A stretch of 64,000 nt of DNA from Fodinibius salsisoli (GTDB lineage: Bacteria > Bacteroidota > Rhodothermia > Balneolales > Balneolaceae), in contig NZ_JAGGJA010000004.1 in the NCBI RefSeq assembly GCF_026229185.1, positions 243,758 through 307,757 on the forward strand, given 5' to 3'. The position numbers were made by a program, and so were the translations under genes. The stretch's first letter is position 1. Each line of letters opens with the position of its first letter. Below the pieces are notes generated by a model. That model saw only the letters and a program-made list of their open reading frames with translations, searched no databases and was not told the DNA's origin. Of this stretch, positions 28,010-36,255 are shown one piece after another.

Positions 28010-28463
28010 GGGAAAAGCTGTGCATAATGCCGAAGGTTTTGTCTTTTAGAATTAAAAGTTCATAACATTCTGTGTGATCTTTCAACCGTTCATAATTAGT
28101 ATTATGTATAGGGAAGATAGATTAAGATGGCTTTAAGTACCACTCACCTTATTTTTACTGTTTTACATAGCCATTAGGCCGCTATTTATTTGGGAGAATA
28201 GATGAGCTAAATCCATTCGAAACAGATTCTTAGAGAAAATTAATTTTAACAGAAGTACTGGGAGCCTTATAATATAAAACCGTTAGGTTGAAAAGCTTAA
28301 TAAATGGACTGTTAAACCTTTAACACTTGACGGTAATTCTCATAGATATTAGAAAGGTATAATATTGTTTTTAAAAGAAATTATGGAATATTGAGATAGG
28401 TCGAAGTCCAAAGAGAGTGTGTCTAACTATTTTATAAAAAAATAAGTGCGGAGGGGTAAAGTA
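28010..28463. other. 454-base AT-rich intergenic region
   Basis: There is no coding frame, terminator or -24/-12 motif that I can see. It separates the fatty-acid operon from the exopolysaccharide locus and must carry the promoter of the sigma-54 activator gene. Confidence 0.4.
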
Positions 28464-29474
28464 ATGCTGAAGGAGAATGTGAATAGTGATACAAAGCAGA
28501 GAGAAGAAGGTAAAAAACCGGTTTTTATTACTCAGAACCAGGTGATGAAGGATTTATTGGCGAAGGTTAAATTAGTAGCCAATACAAAAGCTACTCTGCT
28601 TCTTACAGGTGAGAATGGAACTGGAAAAGAAGTACTGGCGCGCCTAGTGCACTATTATAGTTCACGAAGCAACAAAGACATGATTGCAATAAATTGTGGG
28701 GCCATTCCCTCAGAACTTGTTGAAAGTGAGTTGTTTGGTCATGAAAAAGGAGCTTTTACTGGAGCCAGTGAAAAAAAGGAAGGTTGTTTTGAGCTGGCTG
28801 ACAAAAGTACCCTCTTTCTGGATGAGATCGGAGAAATGCCCAGTGATATTCAGGTTAAGCTATTGCGCGCAGTAGAATTGAGGGCATTTAGAAGAGTGGG
28901 TGGAAAAAAGGAAATTGACGTAGATACCCGTATCATCTCAGCAACAAACAAAGAGTTAGTTGATCAAATAAAGTCGGGTAATTTTCGAGAAGACCTCTTT
29001 TATCGGCTGAATGTTATAGAATTGAATATCCCTCCATTACGCAAGCGACGGGGCGATATTCCATTATTAATTGACTATTATCAGAACGATGTTTCAGAGT
29101 CCTATCAAATGGATCCTATTGAGTTTTCTGATGAATGTTTGGGGATTCTCAAATCGTATGACTGGCCCGGAAATGTGCGGGAACTGAAGAATATTGTTGA
29201 ACGATTTGTGGTCTTGTATTCGGGTAAAGAGGTGGGGCCCGATGCCATCCCTTCACACATTAAAGGGGGAGATAATATATATCCGGTTAATTTCGAGAGC
29301 GAGTTTGATAAATATATCCAAATTCCTATTGGAATAAGTTTGGCAGAAGTAGAACGAAAGGTTATTAACCATACACTTAGTTCAGTGGATAATAATAAAA
29401 CAGAAGCTTCAAAAATATTAGGCTTTAGTAGAAAAACGCTACATAACAAATTAGAACGCTACGCCAAAGGATAA
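28464..29474 (+). CDS. sigma-54-dependent transcriptional activator without a sensor domain
   Basis: The protein has 336 residues from the ATG at 28464, chosen because a GGAGGGG ribosome site lies at 28450-28456; an upstream GTG at 28446 lacks one. Only about 24 residues precede the AAA+ domain. Walker A is GENGTGKE (49-56), the sigma-54 contact loop GAFTGA is at 96-101, Walker B is TLFLDE (116-121), and a Fis-type helix-turn-helix ends the protein (NKTEASKILGFSRKTLHNKL). With no receiver or GAF domain, it may be constitutively active or controlled by a partner. The degenerate AAA+ protein encoded next door is a candidate partner. It is the likely activator of the -24/-12 promoters in this locus. 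Confidence 0.92.
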   Translation: MLKENVNSDTKQREEGKKPVFITQNQVMKDLLAKVKLVANTKATLLLTGENGTGKEVLARLVHYYSSRSNKDMIAINCGAIPSELVESELFGHEKGAFTGASEKKEGCFELADKSTLFLDEIGEMPSDIQVKLLRAVELRAFRRVGGKKEIDVDTRIISATNKELVDQIKSGNFREDLFYRLNVIELNIPPLRKRRGDIPLLIDYYQNDVSESYQMDPIEFSDECLGILKSYDWPGNVRELKNIVERFVVLYSGKEVGPDAIPSHIKGGDNIYPVNFESEFDKYIQIPIGISLAEVERKVINHTLSSVDNNKTEASKILGFSRKTLHNKLERYAKG

Positions 29475-29655
29475 CTTCTTACCTGTTGTACCTTGGTATT
29501 TAGTCAAATAATAAAAACTATTTTACCTCTCCTATAGCTCACAAATGCGCTAATATGTCATTTGAACCAAGACATCGTTTCAAAGAGAGCAATAAGAATA
29601 CACCCTATCCAAGGCCAAAGGGGGGAGCTCAAAAATATTACTGAGAATTACAACA

Positions 29656-30456
29656 CTACTCTGTATTCATCGAAATGGGCAGGTGACTCAATTCAATAGT
29701 TTCTCCCCGCGAAAGAACCGCACCTTGTAAAATCGCATTTTTTAGTTGCAAAAGATTTCCCGGCCAATCGTAGTTATAACATGCTAATAGCGCATTCCCA
29801 GATATTCTCAGGTTTTTATACTCTATATATCTGTCCCTAATTTCATTTAAAAAGTGGTCTATTATCAACGGAATATCCTCCTTGTGATCCCGTAGTGGAG
29901 GCAGCATGATTACTACGGGATTTAGTTCATTCAAAAGTTCTTGCCAGATAGGTTTCCCTATAAAGTTTTGATAATATTCTTGGTTGAAAGATAGGATAAT
30001 ACGTGGTTTCCCATTATGGCTCGGACGTAGTCGAAATATTTGATCACATCCCTTTTTATATGAAATAAGAATATCATGCATTAGCTTGGGAGTGAGTTCC
30101 GAAAACTGATCCAGGTAAAGGGTGCCATTTATTGTTTTTTCTAGAAGGTCGTATTTAATGGATAGGTGATTCTCATCAAACTTAAGATGTCCCCAAAAAG
30201 CCTTTTTATATTCATCTTCATTAATATTTAAACAGTAAAAAGTCTGAAAAGAACCCTGTGCCCGATTGCTACTCTCATGGATTACTTTAGCAAGCCTTTT
30301 TTTTCCAGAACCTATTTCACCGACTAATATAACATTGGAGTCTAACTTGGCCAGATGCAGAATTTTGTAGAAAATATCCTGCATAAGAATGCTCTTGGAA
30401 TAATGTTCTATATCATGTAGCAAAAACTTTTTGAGGAGAGGTTTAGTTGTGGTCAT
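29656..30456 (-). CDS. degenerate sigma-54-activator-like AAA+ protein (no GAFTGA, no HTH)
   Basis: The 266 residues align by eye with the AAA+ core of sigma-54 activators: Walker A GEIGSGKK (46-53), the segment before loop 1 reduced to AFWGH (86-90), a Walker-B-like TLYLDQ (112-117) where the usual DE is DQ, PPLRDHKEDIPLI, and YDWPGNLLQLKNAI. The GAFTGA loop needed to contact sigma-54 is absent and no DNA-binding domain follows, so it cannot work as a normal activator. It could be an antagonist or hetero-oligomer partner of the activator encoded at 28464. A -24/-12 motif (30632-30647) points toward it. The pseudo-activator role is inferred. Confidence 0.75.
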   Translation of the reverse strand: MTTTKPLLKKFLLHDIEHYSKSILMQDIFYKILHLAKLDSNVILVGEIGSGKKRLAKVIHESSNRAQGSFQTFYCLNINEDEYKKAFWGHLKFDENHLSIKYDLLEKTINGTLYLDQFSELTPKLMHDILISYKKGCDQIFRLRPSHNGKPRIILSFNQEYYQNFIGKPIWQELLNELNPVVIMLPPLRDHKEDIPLIIDHFLNEIRDRYIEYKNLRISGNALLACYNYDWPGNLLQLKNAILQGAVLSRGETIELSHLPISMNTE

Positions 30457-30631
30457 TGTACAAAAGTGGTTTTAAAAATCTCTCTAGCTTTGGATAAAGT
30501 ATTTTTTCACGCTGTTACATGTGCATCAAGTTAAGCTGCAAATTGTGATAAAAAAATGTCCAATGAGAGCAAAGCTGATTGTTTTTCCAAGTGATATGTG
30601 CTCAATAATTCAATTGTGTAATTAAATTGAT

Positions 30632-30647
30632 ACAATTAATGTGCCAA
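30632..30647 (-). promoter_or_regulatory. sigma-54 (-24/-12) promoter motif for degenerate activator gene
   Basis: The minus strand reads TTGGCACATTAATTGT, matching TGGCAYR-N4-TTGY with the required 12-base step from the GG to the -12 G. It points to the gene starting at 30456, about 175 bases downstream. Confidence 0.7.
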
Positions 30648-31057
30648 CCTTAGCTGCCTGCTATAAGGAAGTACAAATATTCCTTCTGTATTGTTAGTTA
30701 TAACCGGTATTTACAGGGGTAATAGCAAAGGCGACTATCGATGGTGAACCTTAAAACCGAGGGGCTCTTTGTGAATAAATTTCACAAAATCAGGAGGTGT
30801 ATGTGTAAATATGGATAGCCGTTTTAGGGTGAATTATTCTCATAATAAGTTGCTTTCACTTTTCTGATAAATTATTGTGGTGGTTAAGGATTACTAAAGT
30901 ACAGGATCCATAATCTCATTATAAATATGGCTTCTATAGACGGTTCGCTTTTCTCTTAAATTGGAGGACATTATTAGCAGGCTACAACAAGTTATCAGCA
31001 AGCTTATCATATGGGGTAAGAGAAGATAAAGCCGACCAGTTGGTGCCCAGATAAGCC

Positions 31058-31073
31058 TTGGCACGGAAGTTGT
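31058..31073 (+). promoter_or_regulatory. sigma-54 (-24/-12) promoter motif for CarB-like gene
   Basis: TTGGCACGGAAGTTGT matches the -24 consensus perfectly, and -12 except GT for GC. It lies about 90 bases before the ATG at 31165, with no gene between. Confidence 0.72.
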
Positions 31074-31164
31074 TCTAAATATATTGGTAAAAGTATAAGC
31101 TTAATAGGGTCCAGTTATTGTAAAGGGAAGGAAGGCTGAACTTTAAAATGAGAGGGGAAAATTG

Positions 31165-33114
31165 ATGAAACCCAAAAATGGACAAGAAGGTATCTTAATT
31201 ATAGGAAGAGGCGATCCTCCTGTCACTAGTAGCTATATCTCAAATATTGATGAAATTCAGTGCTGTAAAGCCGTTCTGGAGGAGGACAGGGATGTTGTAC
31301 TTATGACAACCCTTGATACCCAAAAGGGTATGAATAGTATCCTGAATATCTCAAGTTATACTGTATCGTTTTCGTCCGAGTCAATTGATACTATCTTAGA
31401 AAAAGAGAAGATTGATTTTGTTTTTGCTCCCTTCATTGATTCAGAGGGCTGGAAGATGGTTCGGGAATTGGATAAAAAGGGATATTGGGCAGAACATAAT
31501 ATTAGTGTTATAAACGCTAACTTGCCTGAAGGGTATGAGAACAACCGATTTCTAAAACTGAGAACTGCTATATCCGAGACAAGCTCAATACAATCACGGT
31601 ATGCTGAGATCTCGTCGGTACATGATGCAGAGAAAGTGTTGAATACTATTGGAGGGTTACCGGTCATATTACATTCCGAGAAATTTGGAAGAACCAGGAT
31701 AATGCAACTCGAGAATTATAAGCAAGAGGTAAAAAAGCATTTTAAAAGCAGTAGCTGGGAAAAACTATTTGTAGAAACCTCTCCCATGGGCGACAAGGAA
31801 GTAGCTATTGGAATATTAAAAGATCAGGAGGGAGATACAGCCATAGTATTTACTTCTGAAAATGTACTGCCACTGTACAATTCCTCAGATGAGCTGGTTA
31901 CCATTAGTCCCATACAAACATTAAGTAGGGATGACCGCCAGGCTTTATTTCATGCAGCCTTGAATATAGTACAGAAATTTGAGCAGTTTGCTGGATTTTG
32001 TTTCATAAAGTTTATTCTAAACTCTCGAGAGCATACCATGCAAGTCTCCAGTATATCCTTCCATGCGAGACAATCTGCTATGGTTTCTCTCAGTTTGGGG
32101 GCGTCACTCTACAGTATAATTACCAAGTTGGCAATGGGGCGCAGAATTATAGATTTAGGAGTTGGCAAAGAATTTGAACCTGGTTGCAACGATCATATTC
32201 TTCTATCCATTCCATATCCCAAAAGGGGGAGATATACTTCGAAGGACTTAGCCCCAAAGAGGGGACTAGTCGAAGAAAGAATGTATTCGGGCCAAAATTT
32301 TTGTGAAATTTTACAGAAAGTCTGGCAAACAGGAATCAGCAACTGCGAACACAGAAATATGTTAAAAGCAGATCGGTTAGCAATAAGTAGTTTTTATCAG
32401 AATTTCTATTGGGATCAGCTTCACCACCTATATCAAGCTTTTAAAACTGGCGTGACAGTCGAGGAACTTACAAAAGCGACAAGCATCGGGTCGTGGTTTC
32501 TAAATTATATTAAAATAATTGTTGATCTCGAATGGCTGTTACAGCAAGAATCTCTCTCCACTATTACTAAACGCGAATGGAAGAATTTAAAAATTTGCGG
32601 ATTTTCGGATAGAAAAATTGCAGGTATTCTTTCTCTAAAAAATTCCAGACTTCGAGAGAAAGACGTGCTAAAAGAACGGAATAAATATCAAGTAGAAGAG
32701 CCCCTTACTTTCGTTGACTTTAGACCCTCGGGGCAGATATCTGAGCATAAAAAAACGATTATGATACTAACATCCGGATACCGGGAGTCGAGAAAATCTG
32801 CCTCCCAAATGTCAACGCTTCTGTTAGCTAATGAAGCCCGACGTATGGGGTATAACATCATATTGGTAACGGCTGATACGCAAGCCTGCTTACTTTGGGT
32901 ATCGTTTGCTGATTGCATCTATATGGAACCACTGAAATGGGATAAGATTCATGCAATTTATCATCGCGAGGAACCGTCGGGCATTTTTATCGACCTTGAA
33001 GATACAGACCAAAAAGTATTACGCAATCAGCTTAAAGAAATTAAAGCTCCGGTTGTAAAGATCCCTGGATTATTTTTTCCAGACAACAGAAAACATAACA
33101 GGAGTAATAAGTAA
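31165..33114 (+). CDS. CarB-derived pseudoenzyme: N-terminal half of carbamoyl-phosphate synthase large subunit, catalytic motifs lost
   Basis: The protein has 649 residues from the ATG at 31165 (GAGGGGAAA ribosome site). The whole length follows the CarB order: an N-terminal pre-ATP-grasp (EGILIIGRGDPP, CKAVLEEDRDVVLM, IIEKE-like ILEKEKIDFVFAP), an ATP-grasp region (SPMGDKEVAIGIL, TISPIQTLSRDDRQAL), then a CarB-type oligomerisation domain (LYQAFKTGVTVEELTKATSIGSWFL, KICGFSDRKIAGILSLKNSRLREKD), then a second pre-ATP-grasp (SGYRESRKSASQMSTLLLANEARRMGYN). It stops where the second ATP-grasp would begin. The glycine-rich ATP loop is replaced by SEKFGRTRI, and the metal-binding E-x-N-P-R by SISFHARQ. 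It is therefore probably not a synthase. Its role in this locus is unknown; the homology is by pattern and not checked by a search. Confidence 0.75.
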   Translation: MKPKNGQEGILIIGRGDPPVTSSYISNIDEIQCCKAVLEEDRDVVLMTTLDTQKGMNSILNISSYTVSFSSESIDTILEKEKIDFVFAPFIDSEGWKMVRELDKKGYWAEHNISVINANLPEGYENNRFLKLRTAISETSSIQSRYAEISSVHDAEKVLNTIGGLPVILHSEKFGRTRIMQLENYKQEVKKHFKSSSWEKLFVETSPMGDKEVAIGILKDQEGDTAIVFTSENVLPLYNSSDELVTISPIQTLSRDDRQALFHAALNIVQKFEQFAGFCFIKFILNSREHTMQVSSISFHARQSAMVSLSLGASLYSIITKLAMGRRIIDLGVGKEFEPGCNDHILLSIPYPKRGRYTSKDLAPKRGLVEERMYSGQNFCEILQKVWQTGISNCEHRNMLKADRLAISSFYQNFYWDQLHHLYQAFKTGVTVEELTKATSIGSWFLNYIKIIVDLEWLLQQESLSTITKREWKNLKICGFSDRKIAGILSLKNSRLREKDVLKERNKYQVEEPLTFVDFRPSGQISEHKKTIMILTSGYRESRKSASQMSTLLLANEARRMGYNIILVTADTQACLLWVSFADCIYMEPLKWDKIHAIYHREEPSGIFIDLEDTDQKVLRNQLKEIKAPVVKIPGLFFPDNRKHNRSNK

Positions 33115-33465
33115 TTCGTCGAATGATTGGATGGGATAACAACAGGCCAGAATATTGTGTAGTGCCAGGGAGGTGCCAATCCGCTTACTCATAATACAGG
33201 TTAAAATATTGATCAGGAATATATTGTTATGGTACAGTATTTGGTTTAGTAAGGGTCAGGTAATTTGAATTAAAAGAGGGGTTACAAGCCAGCAGCACGA
33301 TAGGTTAATGATCCAAGTCAAAAAGAGGCAGGAAGGTTTTAGACCACTACAAAATGGCTGGCAACTATTTTTAGAGGCCATAGCTGCGTGTATGTTGGAT
33401 AAAATTAAGTGGATCGCTGCAAACGTAAACCCATTAAATAGTAATAGTATTCATAGGTATTTTGG
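33115..33465. other. 351-base intergenic region with candidate promoter
   Basis: No coding frame was seen. It contains a weaker -24/-12 motif at 33229 for the downstream gene. A minus-strand look-alike at 33164-33179 points away from any leftward gene. Confidence 0.4.
33229..33244 (+). promoter_or_regulatory. weaker sigma-54-like promoter motif for GT2-like gene
   Basis: ATGGTACAGTATTTGG keeps GG and TTG at the correct 12-base step, with T for C in the -24 box (TGGTACA). It lies 222 bases before the ATG at 33466. It is supported mainly by similarity to the other motifs in the locus. Confidence 0.35.
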
Positions 33466-34554
33466 ATGGTTATTATTAAAGTAATACAATATGGATTAGC
33501 ATTTTTGATGATAGTACTACTTGGCTATCAATTGGTGCGCAGTCTATGGACGTTAATTGGATTGAGAAATATTTTTTCACAACCTAACCAGGCCCGACAG
33601 TTTGCTATTGTGCTTTTGGCCAATAAGGGGCAACAGATGATATCGAAATCGTTATACAGTATATTTGGCTTGGTGTATCCCAAGAACCTGTATGACGTTA
33701 TTGTACTTGGCAACTGCCTTTCGGAGGAGGCTGCTAACACGGCCCGTGAGATGGGGGCAACAATTTTTGATGCAAATGATTGGCTTGGAAAAGAAGAGTG
33801 TAAATTGCATTGGGTTTTTAAGCAAATACTTTCAGGAGATAAATCTTATGATGCGGTATTAGTAATACAATCAGAAAGTTTACTGTCAGGTAATTATTTA
33901 GACGTCCTTAACCACTATTTTGATCAGGGAAGCAGTGTAATTCAGAGCAGTAGCTTGGTGTTACCAGAATCAGGATCTGTTTGGGACAAGAAGAATCGAT
34001 TTAACTTTTTGCGAAATAATTTGCTTAAACCTGTAGGAGATGAACTACTTGGTTTTAGCAAAAGTTTCAGAGGGAATAACTTTGGGTTTACAACAGAAAC
34101 GCTAAAAGAAAATCTGGCTATACTTCCCACTTTCAATCAAGACAAAGAATATGGGCTCATGTTAGAGCTTAAGGGAATAGATGTGGATTTTGCTCCAGAA
34201 GCCGTAGTTTGGAAACAGATGCCAATAAGAGCTGATATTGTGGGAAATCACAGCAATAAAGAACGGTTTTCCTTCCTAAAGCATTATATACCCAAGCTGT
34301 TTAAGGCAGCATTTCGGTATAAATCATTATCATATATTAACAAAATTCTTGATTTAATAACCCCTTCCGTTTTAAAAGTGTTGGTTATTACCCTGTTGAT
34401 GATTGCTATTAATATATTAGCATGGGCGCTGGCCGATACCCCTTTTATATTTGTATGGATCTGGTTGTGTATAAGTATCCTAGACCTGTTAATTATTGTG
34501 GTAGGGGGATATGCCATTAACACTTACTTTCAGGCCTACAAATCAATTATTTGA
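33466..34554 (+). CDS. GT2-like membrane protein lacking the acidic metal motif
   Basis: The protein has 362 residues. An N-terminal TM (about 5-28) is followed by a glycosyltransferase-2-like soluble domain (QFAIVLLANKGQQMISKSLYSIFGL, YDVIVLGNCLSEEAANTAREMGA) and two or three C-terminal TM segments (about 303-355). This is the arrangement of membrane GT2 enzymes. Where such enzymes have a D-x-D/DAD motif after the second strand, this one reads VLVIQSESLL, and the usual ED and QxxRW motifs are not obvious. It is probably a divergent or inactive transferase. It follows the CarB-like gene and precedes the convergent dnaB gene. Confidence 0.6.
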   Translation: MVIIKVIQYGLAFLMIVLLGYQLVRSLWTLIGLRNIFSQPNQARQFAIVLLANKGQQMISKSLYSIFGLVYPKNLYDVIVLGNCLSEEAANTAREMGATIFDANDWLGKEECKLHWVFKQILSGDKSYDAVLVIQSESLLSGNYLDVLNHYFDQGSSVIQSSSLVLPESGSVWDKKNRFNFLRNNLLKPVGDELLGFSKSFRGNNFGFTTETLKENLAILPTFNQDKEYGLMLELKGIDVDFAPEAVVWKQMPIRADIVGNHSNKERFSFLKHYIPKLFKAAFRYKSLSYINKILDLITPSVLKVLVITLLMIAINILAWALADTPFIFVWIWLCISILDLLIIVVGGYAINTYFQAYKSII

Positions 34555-34594
34555 AGGGCTCTACGCCTAATTAATTAACTAATAGCATCATCCA

Positions 34595-36109
34595 TTAAAA
34601 TGGAGCTTCGTTGTCTCCCGGACCGGGGCTATGGCCCATAGGGGGAGAACCATCACTATCTTCAAGGTTGTTGCCATTATCAGCGGGCTCTTCACCAAAA
34701 GGAGTAGAATCAGCTGTTGTTAAATTCTCAAATCGGGCATAATCTTTAACAAAATACAGGGGAACTGAGCCAACTGGACCGTTACGTTGTTTGCCAATAA
34801 TTACTTCAGCCAATCCTGTTGTAGATTGCCCTTCGGGAGTCGTTTTGATACCGTAATATTCGGGCCGATAAAGGAAACAGACAACATCGGCATCCTGCTC
34901 AATAGAGCCTGATTCCCGCAAGTCGCTAAGCTGAGGCCTTTTATCACCACCCCGTTGTTCTACAGCACGGCTCAGCTGCGAAAGGGCAACGACCGGAACG
35001 CTCAGTTCTTTAGCCAAGGCTTTAAGTCCACGTGAGATAGAGGCAATTTCTTGTTCGCGAGTGCCAAAATCCTTCCCTGAGGCTGTCATCAGTTGTAGAT
35101 AGTCAACCACAATGAGACCAATATCATGCTCACTCTTAAGGCGACGGGATTTAGTACGCAGTTCCATGATACTAAGGCCAGGGGTGTCATCCACAAAAAT
35201 GTTGGCAGTAAATAAACGACCTGCAGCATCGATTAATCGTTTAAATTCATCATCATCAAGTTGACCTGAACGTGCAGACTGGGCATTAATACGGCCTTCC
35301 ATTGTCAAAAGGCGTTGAACCAGCGACTGGTTAGACATCTCAAGGCTGAAAATAGCAACCTTGGTTTGTAGTTTGGGATCTTGGTGCAACGCTGCATTTC
35401 GAGCGGTTGTCAGAACATAAGCTGTTTTCCCCATCGAAGGACGAGCAGCAATAATAACAAGGTCTCCATCTTGCCAGCCGGCCGTTTTTTTATCAACATC
35501 AGTTCCGGTAGGTACTCCGGTAATTCCGGCTGATTTGCCCCGGATATCCTCCAAATGAGAAAGGGTGTCTTTAAGCACGTCACCAATAGGCTGAGCCTGG
35601 GCTCGCTGCTTGGAGTTTGCCAAGTCAAAAATACGTTGCTCAGCTTTATCTAAAACATCATAAGGGTCAGAAGAACTGTCGTAGGCGTCCTTAATAATGT
35701 CGGTACATCCAAGAATAAGGTTTCGCTTGGTTGCCTTCTCTGCAATAATTTGAGCATGATAATCTACATTCGCAGCAGAGCTTACCGACCGGGTTAGCTC
35801 CGATAAATAGCCTGCCCCACCACAGGTGTCGAGTAATCCCTTATCGCGCAGTTCATTTTCTACCGTTAGCAGGTCGAGCGGATTATCTCGCTCATAAAGG
35901 TCATGTAAGACTTCAAAAATATGCTGATGGGCCGGCTTATAAAAATCATTGGCTGAAAGCATCTGCAGAGCAACCGTCGCGGCCTCATGTTCAATGAGCA
36001 TTGATCCCAGTACGGCTTCCTCTACTTCAACAGCTTGGGGGGGCACACGGCCTTCCTGGTCAAGAGTTGAAGCGTTATTGCTTTTATAATTGGACCCTTG
36101 TGATACCAT
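34595..36109 (-). CDS. dnaB: replicative DNA helicase
   Basis: The protein has 504 residues from the ATG at 36109; the open frame extends upstream to a GTG at 36190, but MVSQGSN… followed by RVPPQAVEVEEAVLGSMLIE is the normal DnaB beginning. The N-terminal dimerisation domain is followed by the RecA-fold ATPase with P-loop ARPSMGKTA (222-230), VDYLQLM (Walker B) and EIASISRGLKALAKEL. A Gly/Pro-rich C-terminal tail is added. It unwinds DNA at the replication fork. It is transcribed against the exopolysaccharide locus, with udg and mtaB on the same strand upstream. Confidence 0.95.
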   Translation of the reverse strand: MVSQGSNYKSNNASTLDQEGRVPPQAVEVEEAVLGSMLIEHEAATVALQMLSANDFYKPAHQHIFEVLHDLYERDNPLDLLTVENELRDKGLLDTCGGAGYLSELTRSVSSAANVDYHAQIIAEKATKRNLILGCTDIIKDAYDSSSDPYDVLDKAEQRIFDLANSKQRAQAQPIGDVLKDTLSHLEDIRGKSAGITGVPTGTDVDKKTAGWQDGDLVIIAARPSMGKTAYVLTTARNAALHQDPKLQTKVAIFSLEMSNQSLVQRLLTMEGRINAQSARSGQLDDDEFKRLIDAAGRLFTANIFVDDTPGLSIMELRTKSRRLKSEHDIGLIVVDYLQLMTASGKDFGTREQEIASISRGLKALAKELSVPVVALSQLSRAVEQRGGDKRPQLSDLRESGSIEQDADVVCFLYRPEYYGIKTTPEGQSTTGLAEVIIGKQRNGPVGSVPLYFVKDYARFENLTTADSTPFGEEPADNGNNLEDSDGSPPMGHSPGPGDNEAPF

Positions 36110-36255
36110 CCGGAAGAAAAATTCTAATATTAAAACTGTTACTATTGAAGATGGGCAGTGCTTGCCAGAAAAAAATATCCGCTGAAACACGGATCATAAA
36201 GTATAACAAATAGCCGACTTTAAATGAAGCTTAAAATCTTAATTGATTGAAGAAT

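Larger units (their letters stand above)
30457..31164. other. 708-base divergent regulatory region
   Basis: The gap separates the degenerate activator gene (leftward) and the CarB-like gene (rightward). It contains two -24/-12 motifs, one for each direction, and otherwise no coding frame longer than a few codons. The long leaders (about 165 and 80 bases) leave room for upstream activator sites, but no specific palindrome was pinned down. Confidence 0.55.

Noticed and set aside
29656..30456. Normal sigma-54 activator truncated by a frameshift
   Set aside because: The frame has a clean start and stop, and no remnant of a GAFTGA loop or HTH was seen in other frames nearby.
31165..33114. Ordinary carB gene broken by mutation
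   Set aside because: There is no trace of the second half downstream (33115-33465 is non-coding), and the lost residues are spread over the whole protein, which points to old divergence.
33164..33179. Minus-strand TTGGCACCTCCCTGGC, a -24/-12 look-alike
   Set aside because: It points into the 3' end of the rightward CarB-like gene with no leftward gene in reach; it could only give an antisense RNA, for which there is no other sign.
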